Below, one piece after another: positions 23,812 through 35,800 of a DNA stretch of 64,000 nucleotides. Position numbers and translations under genes: made by a program. The notes below the pieces were generated by a model, which saw nothing but the letters and a program-made list of their open reading frames with translations, was not told the origin of the DNA and made no database searches. Position 1 is the stretch's first letter, and each line of letters opens with the position of its first letter. Origin of the DNA: Rapana venosa (taxonomy: Eukaryota; Mollusca; Gastropoda; Neogastropoda; Muricidae); the NCBI GenBank assembly GCA_028751875.1, contig CM054134.1, forward strand, positions 41,690,326-41,754,325, written 5' to 3'.

Positions 23812-26800
23812 GCTTTTGCAGTTCGTAGCTTTCTGTCTTTTCCTTATTATTGCCCTTCTTCTGGTCTTCTTTTCCGTTGGTTCTTTTATGTTCCACCTTC
23901 ATTTCTTTCCTTTCATCATTTGCTGTAAGCAGAGTGTGTGTTGGTCTTAAGGGCTGCAGATGGCTTTAGTGTTTTCACCAAAAGGAACCACCTGATGTAA
24001 CACCCTTTCTGTCCTTTGCCATGTCACCAACATCAAAGATAGATGTACGGAAATGCCCTTTCGGAATGCAGTTCTGCCTTAACAGTGCTTCATCTCTGTT
24101 GCTATCTTCTGTCCATCTTTGCTTAGATCAGAATCATTTATTCATTGGGTTTTTCATCCACTTTCTGTGCTGTGTTGAGTGGTCACATAAGGTCTTGGTC
24201 ATAAAAACTCGCCTCATGATTTCATTTCCAGCTGTTGAAAAAAAACACCCCAAAAACATGTTGACACATGGGAAGCAAATCCTGCCTGCTCATGTTATAA
24301 ATGCACTTGTTGAATGTGGCATATGTGAGGGGGTGGGGGAGGGGCAGAAAGCAGCATGGGATATAGACCACTTGTAATTGACTGACCGCAAGTATTGGTA
24401 ATGACAAAAGACCCCAAAGCATATAATGATAATAATATATGAAATTTCTGTTGCTCTGAATCTGGTAAAGCGAACAAATCAAAGTGATTGAATGATTCCT
24501 ACCTGCACTGATCATACAAATGTGGATGTACACCACCAGTGATGTACTACTTAGTGTAAGTTTTTTTCCCCTTATTCCCTTCTTGTTATTAAAGAAAGCA
24601 AACTCTAGGTTTGCCAGCACTATGTGTAGGTGAGAGAGAGTGATGTGTGTGTGTGTCTGTAAATGAGTGCACTTAACATCTTTACATCTATCATTTCCAT
24701 AGAGTTGATTCTATACCCTGTTGTAATTTGTATTCTGATATTTAAAATCTTATGAAGTGACAGTCCCCAATATGGCCTCTGTGGTTGGTGGGGCTATGAA
24801 CAAGAAGATTGGATTTGATTGGATCATTTCCATTGGAGAACCCTTGTTAATAGATTTCCATCCTGTCATACTTTTGTTTCCTGTGAAATATGTGGGTGTT
24901 CTCAAGTGTAATTGATGGTGATCCAATTTTTAAAAAAGAAGAAAAAGGGGGGAAAAAAGCCAAATTACATTTCCGAAACAGCTGCCTTACTTTTTTTTTG
25001 GAATGGGTTTTTGTGTGTGTGGTTTTTGTTTGTTTTAATTTGTGCTTGTTTTTACATCTTATATATTCTACCTTGGAATTGTGAATTATTAGGAAGGAAG
25101 CTCTGTCTTATGAGTTAAAATCAATCTTCTGCTTGAAATTTTGAGGTATTCAGAAAATGACCAAAAACTGAGATTGACATATCAGATCATAAGTTCATTT
25201 GCATTTCCCTCCTGCTTCTCTAACTGTTACCTTTTTTTTTAACAAGCTGCTGCTTTTACCCATTAATATCAGCACTTTTCCCCATACTTGGAAAATGACC
25301 CTCATGAAAATATTCCTAATGGTGTACTTCAGGGCATAAACAATATGTCATAAAAAGTTGTCTGAAAAGCCAAAGCTGTGGAAGGTTGTATGGCAAGCTA
25401 TTGTGGTTTCTTTAAATCAGGGAGTGTGTTTGAACATAGGTGAATTACATTTCTCTTACCAAAAAAAAAAAAAAAATTAATAGTTTATCCAATGCTGCTA
25501 TGGCCTTACGATTTAGCTCGATATCAGAAAGAAATAACACTGTATGAAAATGCTGGAGGCAGGTGTACGTCACTGCTGTTTCTTTTCCCTTTTTGCTAAG
25601 CACTCGAGTTAAAGAGATTTCAGTTAACTATAGTTTCCGTCATTAATTGTGAGCTATAATTCATCACATTGTACAGAAATGTTTCCAGATCAGTTTGATA
25701 CTTCCGGCTCCTCCTTAGACGCTTCCTTTAGTAGTGACATATTCCTCTAAAATCTTATGAGATATTACATATATATTATTTAGTGATCTAAACAATAGAG
25801 GATAAAAGTAAGGCGACGCTATGTAGAATTTTGATTAGATAATATCTGAATAGTGTTTCTGGTTTAAATGATAACTCTTTTTGGGTTTTTTTTTTTTTTT
25901 GGGGGGGGGGGGGGGGGTTGTAAAGTCTGGATTGACTCTTGATTATCACCAAGTGGATTGTGTAGATGTTTGCAGTGTAAACTGACCAATTTCAGATAAT
26001 CCAATATTTTTTCTCTCTTCCACTTCCAGGAATCAAGTTGCCAATAAAATAAAATAAAAAATACTGATGTTCCAGTGCATTGATTCAATTAATAACCATC
26101 TCACTAGCGCTGCTTTGGTGCAAGGCTGTCCATTTCTGCTGAAGAAAAAAATGTGTTTTAATTGATCATAATTCTTGATTCCCTGTGCTGTTTATTCACC
26201 ATGTGTTTATTCTAAGCTTTTTAACTCAGAATGACAGGAAATGGTGGTCAACGCAACTGGAATAGATGAAATAGATGTTTTTCGTATTAATATCATCCTG
26301 TTCTGAGATATTGTTAAAAAGTGACATCTGGATGATACCATTTACCTTCCAGGTGCCAGAATCCTTGCTTTCACTTGTGCCCTTTCCCCCTCATATCGTT
26401 TGTTTGCTTGTTTGTGTTGGATATGTTTAGGCTTTTTTTTTCGGAGGAAACTTGAGAACATATCAAAACAACTTAGTTGTCTACTTGTGCATGATTATCT
26501 TTTTGTGTGTTTCCAAGGATTTCTTGGCCTAAGTGTAAATTTTGCATGAAGTTCAAGTAAAGTTCTTTTTTTTTTTATATAGAAATTGTGGATTTCAAAT
26601 TCATACCTGAACCCAAAACCAGCAGAGTTGATAAGAGAATGATATGTGGCTACAGTTTACTTAATTCATGTACCTGGGGTGTGAAGCTGCATCTGATTTT
26701 TTTTTTCAAAAAGAAACCCAAGCTTTTTGTTCTTTCTTTTAAATCTACAAAACTATCAATATATGCTTGACAAAAATATTTCACTTCTATTTTCTTTGTG

Positions 26801-29800
26801 TTTCCATTCCCTTGTGTGCTTTTAGCCCTTTGCTTGAAAGAAAAAAGCAAGAGAATGGGTTGTTCAGGCAGAAAAAACAGAGAGGGAAAGGGAGGGAGGG
26901 ATAGAGACGTAAGGGAATAGGCAGAAGCAAAGGGAGTGATAGAAATGGGGAAATTTCTAGCACAGAATTTCCAGAAAAAAATGGATGCTGTTTATACTGA
27001 AAGAGCCCCTGGCATCCCCATGTGGAAAAGTCATCGTGAGACGCAAAATGCTGTGCCATATAAATTGCTGTTACTGACTTAAGCAGTAATGTGTGTTCAT
27101 TAGCAGTTACTCATTGTTTGTACAGTACACAGTAATGGGTAGGTTTTCCTTTTTCCAATTTTGGCAGAAAGTATTGTTAAGACCAGACTGACTGACTTTA
27201 TGATTTAGTGTTTTATTATTTGCCAATTTTATAAAAGGGAACAAATAAAAACATTAGCTTTTCTGCTATGTTTCCACCTCATTTTCTGCTTTTCACCCAG
27301 TCAATGAAGTAGTAGAGGAATTTGCCAAGAAATCCTTATGAAACACTTCTTTTTCTTATATACAGACTGAGACATGAGCATAATTCAGTTTATTTATACA
27401 CATTTTTTTCCATTCTAAAATCAGTTTATTAATTAAAAATAATTGAGTTCAAATGAGACCAAGACCATTCCCAAAATCGTATTGCTGAATCCTGACAGAA
27501 TGAGATAGTGGATTATTAACTCCAAAATCACTCACAATTGTAAGTCATCAAAGTCGCTCTTCTGCATCATGAAAGCCCTATTATTTGATTACCTTCCAAA
27601 GTCCTTTCTGTGGGTCTGTGTGTGTGTGTGTGTTATTGTTGTTGTATGGGTTTTCTTTTTGGTTTTTTAAAACTTTTTGTTGTTGTTCAAAGTAGAATCC
27701 AAATATTGGTGATGGCTATGTAAAGCTTGAACTCGTCTTGAAGCAGTCCTTGTTTTGGTTTGCTTGAAAGTAGATGAGCAAAAGAAAGAAGATAAGCAAA
27801 AGAAGATATTCATATGGACACTTTGCCTCAAAAGGGTAAGGTACTAAAACTAATTCACAGTTTGTCGGGAAATGGTGAGATACTAAAACTAACATCTATC
27901 AAACACTATTTAAACTTCAGAATATCTGTTTTCAGTTTTGAGACATTCTTGTTGAAATGACCAACGCAGAACTTTGTTTTCTTTTCAGATCACCATCTCC
28001 AGAGCCAATCTATAGCAATGATGGTAAAAGAATGAACACTAGAGAGTATCGCACAAGGAAAAAACTTGAAGATGAAAGACACCATCTGGTGTTGGAAGCC
28101 TGGAAGTACAACCCAAATTACAGGCCACCAGCAGACTATAAGTAAGTCTGTTTATACATAGCTGAAAGAGTAGGTTATTTAAATGCTTTTCATTTTTGTT
28201 AATACGTAGATTGTACTTCGTTTAAGCATGTAGCAAACAGGGTCATTTGTAATGTAGCTTTTGCGTGTGTTCTTCTGGCCTGAGACCATCACCAACCAAG
28301 AACTTTTTGCCCGTTGCAACCAGGAAAGCATGGACACCATCATCATGCATAGGTGATGGGGATGGATAGGGCATATCTGCCGTTGGGAACAGGGAAACAT
28401 CGCCCGAACAGCCCTCCACTGGATACCAGAGGGAAAACACAAATGAGGATGACCCAAGAACACTTGGCGTCGGACTGTCGAAACAGAGCTGAAGACCTTC
28501 CAACATACCTGGGGAACCATTCAGAAGCTGGCCCAGGACAGACAGGAGTGGAGAACATTTGTTGCTGCCCTACGTGCCATTAAGGCACAAAGGCAATGAT
28601 GATGATGATGATGATGATGATGATATATGAGTGCTTTCTAGTTGAGATGTAGCTCTAGACTTATACCTTTAAGGGCTTTTTTTTTCTCAGGACATGACAG
28701 GAATGTATTTATGTTTATTTTCTTATGATATTTCAGTTTTATCACATTTGCTTTCTTTAATCAATATGTATTTTTTACTCATAAGTGTATGCGTGTGTTT
28801 GTGTGATGAAATAAGTTGGAATTAAGAAGAAGAATTTATGATGATGAATTAGAAAGAAATTTGTGAAGAGGAGGGAATATTGTACATTGGTTGCATAAAT
28901 CTGGGACTGTTTTTTGTTGTTGTTATTGTTGGTTTTTGTTTGGGTTTGGGCTTTTTTTGTTGGGGTTTTTGCAGTTGCTTTTCAGTTGTTTTTTTAAAGC
29001 TATGTATACTGCTTTTGTTGGTATATGTTGCAAAGAAAGTAGGATGTGATATAAAGGCTTCAGACTTGAATGAAAAATGTTTTGGGCAGAGCACCCATTA
29101 TACGTGTGAGTGACAAAGTGATGATCCCACAAGAAGAACATCCTGACATCAACTTTGTTGGACTGCTGATTGGACCTCGTGGAAACACATTGAAAAATCT
29201 GGAAAAAGAGGTAAGTATTGATACATGTACATTTGGTTGATTTATGTAGGGGCTTGAGGAGGCACCGTGGTCGAGTGGTTTAGGCGGTCAACTCGTGATC
29301 CAGAGGTCGCGGGTTCGATCCCCGCTTGGCTCGGTGTTGTGTCCTTGGGAAAGCCACTTTACTCCTATTTTCCTCACTCCACCCAGGTGTACAAATGGGT
29401 ACCAGCTCTGCTGGGGAAGTATCTGGCGACAGACTAGCGTCCTGTCACAGGGGTGGTGAAAAACCATCAGTTCGCTTAACGCTACAGAAACCGGGATAAG
29501 CTCCAGCTCTATGGGCCTTCTGGCTCGAAAGAACATACTACTACTACTTTATGTAGGGGCTTGATGTCTGTTTATGAAAAGATCTTCCTGATACTTCCAG
29601 ATATGAACTGTATACCTCTAGACTGCTAAAATTAAGACTTGGATTTGCTACATTAATTATTTAGTTAGTTTATCAGTCCTTTACAGTACTTTTTGTGGTT
29701 GAAGGAATAAAGTGGGGGGGGGGGGGGGGGGGGGGGATGAAAAAATAGCACTAGTTAAAATCTGGGGGGAAAATCCCCACATAATTAAGCCATTTCATTT

Positions 29801-32800
29801 ACTGATGTATGTCATCAGTCAAGATGTATAGCTTCAGCAGCAAGAATGGGTTTCAAAAGCAGTGAGAAAGAGCATGATCAAAGAGAAAATGACTATATAA
29901 TCTGTTCATACTTGTTTATTTTAGTGGCACACTTTGGTTGTGTTTTCCTTCTTGTAACACATTGCGAAGAGTGGAATTTTGTCTGCTTTCAATTTGTGCT
30001 CTTGCATGAACCTTATGACAATTTCTATTAGGAGCAGTTAAGTGTTTTTTGTTTGTGGGTTCCTTGGCTAGCACTCTGAGGTTCACCAATGGCAAGATTT
30101 TTGTGTATGCAATGTATTGTACCCATCCTCACCACCACCATTAAGGTAGCTGCATTCCGACTTTGCATATTCAGTTAGAAATTGAGCCCACCAATTTTGC
30201 CAGGAGAGCAGGAGGTAACTCCTTGCTCTTTCCGATTTTCAACTGTGCTGGGTTCTTTAGATATGCATAAGGACATGGGTCCAACTAGTTTAGAGTCTCC
30301 TCTGAACTCTTAGCATTTAGTTAGATTTTCCCATCAAACTAGGAAGAACGGGCAAGGCTGGAAATTGAATTCAGAACTGCCACCTTTTTATGTGTTGTTT
30401 TTTTCTGTTGCCGTTGGTCTAGATCTGCTGTAAGTATAGGACTTATAAATTTTAATTCATTAGCTTAAAACAGAAGAGGACCCCTATCTCATTGCTCAAG
30501 ATCCAATCTAAAAAGATTGAAAATAAGGAAACAATCAAAAAAGGGGGCATTTGGATTACCAAGACCTTTGGTTTAACATTTATTATCTGCTTGAACCATC
30601 TGTATTCTTGGAATTTTAGTCCACATATGAGTACACACGAGTGATTATCTGCATAAGGCAAAGATACTAGATTCTGTGTTAAAAGTTGCCAAGGTAGTTG
30701 AAGAATGAAAGGGGCCGGGGAAGCTTTGATTGATATTGTGTATTGCCTGTTTTCAGACTGGTGCGAAAATCATCATTCGTGGCAAGGGTTCTGTAAAGGA
30801 AGGCAAGATTGGACGTAAAGATGGCAAGCCTTTACCTGGGGAAGATGAACCACTTCATGCCTACATCACTGCAAACAATGCAGAAAATGTGAAGAAAGCT
30901 GTGGACAAGGTAAAAGAAGTCTTGAAATTCTTTGGAAAAATGGATAGATGAAAGGATGACTTTTTTCATACATGAAATAACTCTTTAAAAATATGTCTTA
31001 AAGCAGTGTAGGAAAATGTATGAAATAATCACTGAAGGCATAAAGTCTGTGTACTTGCATAAATATGTTCAAAGCATTTATTGATTTTGAATGAAGAGCA
31101 TTTATTGATTTTGAATGAAGGGAAGTTATGTTATTAAAGCATATGCATGAAAAGTACAGCTTAGGTAGAGGTTAAAGTGATGAATTACTATTTAAGAATT
31201 GCTGTTAATGTTACTGATGTAAATGATCTAAATTTTTGTTGTGCAGATAAAGGAGATAATTCGCCAAGGCATTGAAGTTCCAGAAGGTCAGAATGATCTG
31301 CGTCGCCAGCAGTTGCGAGAATTGGCTTTGCTTAATGGCACACTGAGAGAAAATGATGGATTACAGTAAGTACATTAAATTGGGGAGAGGAAAAAACAGC
31401 AACAGTCTGACTTTGGTAGTTTGATGGGAGGGGAGGGGGTTTGGGGGTACTTGGTGTGTTGTTGAAAAGAGAGTTTGCATGCCACATTTTACACCTTAAC
31501 CCTCTTGTCCCCGATCCGGCTGCAGCCGACAGTAATGGCAGCTGCCGCTAGATTCCAATACGACCGCAGCCGACAGTTGGTGCTGCCCACGTGGGCAGTA
31601 CTTTCCCATCACACACAGATCTCGTGGTTTTCACACTATGTGTCTGAAAATTGGTGGGGCGATGCAGGGAGGGTGTCAGAGGGTGCTAGTGATGAATTTA
31701 GACCACTAACATGTGTGTAGTGGGAAGGGAGGGAAGAAATAACAGCCAGCGACCAGAACGCTTTTCAATGGTGCAACGTGGCGGGAAAAAAATGGCGTTT
31801 TCTTTAGTAGCAGAGGGTTCATCTGATTAGCAAGACGATAAATTGAATGTTATTGTCTTGGAAGTAGAAACATTTGAACGATAATTGTTAAGTGAGTCCG
31901 ATATTAAACGCTTACGAGGAAGAGGAGGAATGAAATGCTGCAGTTAGGGAGAAGAGTGAGCCTGAAAATAATGTGCTATGGGGCACATTCCTGACCTGTG
32001 CTACACACACCGACTGTGGAGAAATTTGACCTCCCGGCCGGTCCACGGCATAGACGCCTGAAAACGATGCCTTTTGACTGTTTTCTCATTATTACCACAC
32101 TTTTGCTTTGAAACTGCAATGGCAGAAACGAACAGATATGCCGATAATGAAAATAGCAAGAAGGAAAATAAAATAGGTCTCCGGTCTGCCTAGGTTCGAC
32201 AGGTGAGAGCAATGGGTACCCCCCTACACACACACACACACACACACATCCCATAATTTGTGCTTTTTGTGATGTGATGTGCCCCTGTGCCACCACTACG
32301 ACTACTTTAGAGACTATCAACATTAAAATTTTGTAGGGTTACAGAAGTTCTGTGTTGTTTCGAATTTGTCACACCTGTGCTGTGACACTGGTGACAGTGT
32401 GACAGTTATGTACAATAAAACACTTCTGTACACTTAACAAACATGTGGTAGCACACGCAGATATGAACTGCAGTATAAAGGTCACATGTTGATTGAATAT
32501 GACTTGTTTTCAAAAGAAAAAATAGTTAAACAAAACTTCTGTCTCCTCGAGACATACCATAAAACAACAGATGCTATGGGGACATTGTGTGACACATCCT
32601 TGAAGTACTATTGCACATAACTATTGGTAAACACATCAGCTGCGTATCACTTCCTTATTCGACACTAATATGCTTGAACTATTGTCAAATCCATGCAGGA
32701 TTTGCTGTTTTATCATATATACCATATTTTTACCTATGATTGGTGACAAATAAGGTGACAATGACAAAACATCTGGTGACCAGACACATAAACTTGTGCC

Positions 32801-35800
32801 TAAATGCAAGTACAAAGACATACCTAGCTTGTGACAAAATTTCAGCTTGATAGCTTGTCATGCACACACACAATTGTCTTAGGAGTAAAGTAAGTCAGAT
32901 GGAGGTAGAAAACCTGCAAAGAATTCAAAATCTACAGGCAGTTTAGCTCTGTAGAATCCAACAACAAGAGGGTTAAAAGATATCTGGTCTGCAGCCTTTA
33001 AACTGACTTCTCAGCAATTGTGTGTATGCATGGGTTTGTGTGTGCTTGCAACTTATGGTCATTGATACGCCAGAATAAAAAGCTGTAAGATTTTATCATT
33101 CCAGGCTTAAATTATCTTGCTCTTCCCTTAAAAAAATGTGTATATTTTCAAAAACTTTCTTGACCCAGTCACAGCAGCAGCCAACATCAACAGCAGGCAC
33201 CTGTACTTTCATTATGACTGCATCCGACCTTTGGTGCTGACCACATGGGGTGTACTTTTCCATCACACACATGACTCGTTCTCACACAAGTCTGAAACTT
33301 GGGGGGGGGGGGGGATCCAGGGAATGTTTTAGAGGGTGCCATTGATTAATTTAGACCACTAACTGGCATTAAGATTGGGGGAAAGCACAGCTTGTGATAT
33401 CAAAGCTATCCACATGCAGCAGTGTGGTGCAACAACAACAACAACAAAAAAGGCGTCTCCTTATATAGCAGACGATTTATCTGATTGATTAGATGATAGA
33501 TTGAAGGCTGTTCTCTTGGAAGGAGAAAAATCATTCAGTTTAGGGCAGAAAATCTTAATACAAGATCTACAAAAAGTTAAGCTCTGTAGAATTCAACAAG
33601 AATGTTAGGCTAAAATGGTGGATGCTCTAGCTGAGTAGTGAAGACTGTTTGACTTCAATCCTGTGTATCCATGAAATTGTGGGTTCGAATCTCAGCAATG
33701 ACGTCTGTCTAGTGAATTAAGGGTGGGAATTTTTATGATCCCCTAGGTCAACTTAAAATGTAGATTTGCCAGTGCCTTAATTCCCTTTGTTTACATATAC
33801 ACATGCAGAAAATCAAATGTGCAAATTAAAGAGCCCATAATGTCAGCATTCGTAGGGTTATGGAATAATAATAAATGGAATTTATAGATCGCTATATCTT
33901 GCAGAGACAAATCAAAGCGCTTGCACTCCTCATTCTTGCACGGTCATACAACCAGTAACAATTAATAGTATCAAGTCCAAATGTGCACACACACACACAC
34001 ATACATAGGTCACACACCCTGACAGGGCGATAGAATCTCAGCTGTTGAAGGCAGGGAAAAACTATGAGATGAAGCAGAAGAGGAAAATCTTAGGTTTGAA
34101 ATAAATAAGTCTTGAGACTGGATTTAAAAGTGTCATAAGAAGGCTTTTGGCAAAGAGAGAGATGGAGGTCATTCCAGATTGATGGACCAGAAATAAAGAG
34201 CGACAGCTGACAATGGATTGGTTGAATCTAGGTATTCGTAAGGACAAGGTATCTGCAGCAGAGAGGAGGAAACGAGAAGGAGTGTACAAGTGAAGACATT
34301 CACAGAGGTAGGAGGGTGCTGTTTTGTGGAGACATTTGTAACAGAGGGTACTGATCTTATAGTTTACTCTCTATGGCACAGGCGACCAGTGAAGAGATCC
34401 CAAGAGAGGGGTGATGTGCTCAGATTTTTTCTTTCTGAGGACTAGTCGAGCTGCAGAGTTTTGTATACGTTGAAGAGAGTGGTTAGATGATGGCAGACCA
34501 GCCAAAAGAGAACTACAATAGTCCAAATGTGAAAGAATGAGAGACGTAACAAGTTTGGATGTTGCATCTGTGGACAGGTACTTTCGGATTGCACTAATGC
34601 ACGGTAATTAATAGTAGCATGACTGGCAGGTCTGGGTGATGAATTTTTGCATAATGTGTTGTCAATAATGACCCTAGATACTTCACAGCAGTGGATAGAG
34701 GGACTGATGCATTGCCAAATTGTATTGAAGCTTTTGTAATGGAAGAGAGTTTGTGTTTGGTCCCTACAAGCATGGTTTCCGTTTTATATGCATATAGCTG
34801 TAACTTGTTCTGTATCATCCAATTTTGGATATCTTCAAAGCAGAGGGCCATATTTGTCAAGAGAGAAGGCAGATTTTCAGGAGTGTCGCTGCTTAGAATC
34901 TGAGAGTCATCTGCATAAAAATGATGGTTGATCTGATGATGGTTAAGTATATGTGACAGTGGAGCAGTGTAGAGAGTGAAAAGAACAGGGCCCAGAACAG
35001 ATCCCTGCAGAACACATTCCAGTCTGGCAGGCACTAACTGAATTTTATTTACTGCGACTCTGGAATCGGTCGGTATGGTATGAACTAAACCAGGTAAGGG
35101 CTGTACCAGTAACACCAAACGTTTATTGAAGACGGGAGAGAAGAATAGAGTGGTCAATAGTGTCGAAGATTGCAGATAAGTTGAGTAGAGTGAGAAGGGA
35201 GATTTTTCCTGAGTCAGAAGCGAGTAGAAGTGTGTTTAAGGTGTGGACAAGGGTAGTTTCAGTGCTGTGGTTGATGCGATAGGCAGACTGAAACGCAGGA
35301 AGGAGACTTTTGGAGAGAAGGTGGTGGTTGAGCTGTTTTAGAACTACTTTTCGAGGACTTTAGAGATAAAAGGTAGATTGGAAACAGGTCTATAGTTCTT
35401 CAGAATGTTGGGGTCAAGGTCATGAATTTTGAGTAGAGGTGTGACTATAGCAGTTTTTAGAGCTGAAGGAACATTTCCAGAAACAAGAGAGAAGTTTACT
35501 ATTTTCATGATAGTGGGTATAAGTTGGGGCAGGCACTGTGTGAAAAGAGAAGCAGGAATGGGGTCAAGATCACATGATTTTATAGTCATTCTTTTCAGAA
35601 TTATCTCGATTTCTTTCTTACTTGCTGGATGAAAGGAAAGGAGAGGAGTGCCAGAGAATTGGGGATAATAATAATAATAATATATGGAATTTATATAGCA
35701 CTGAATCTTGTAAAAAAACAAACAAATCGAAGCGCTCAGAAGTTGCAGGCTGGAAAGGAGTTTGATCCAAACTGGAGTGAATGCTGCATAACATAACATA

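Larger units (their letters stand above)
18780..27988 (+). other. SF1 intron 3
   Basis: This 9.2-kb intron contains SINE pieces (19630, 20545), a possible piggyBac-like MITE (20640-21661), a CR1/L2 tail (21905) and CT/CA runs (22245, 23763). Two short matching segments (18202-18243 and 24763-24810, TATGGCC..TGTGGT..GGTGGG) mark another old repeat. Elsewhere, notably 24820-27980, I see no gene. Confidence 0.6.

Noticed and set aside
29258..29330. tRNA gene
   Set aside because: A and B boxes are excellent, but acceptor stem ends do not pair well and the sequence continues into a SINE body with target-site duplications.
30730..30951. SF1 ending at 30951
   Set aside because: Intron read-through; exon 7 continues the conserved QUA2 text from a proper donor and acceptor.
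31475..32323. Transposase inside the TTAA-flanked element
   Set aside because: Frames at 31475-31720 and 31976-32323 show no transposase motifs and are short; the element looks non-autonomous.
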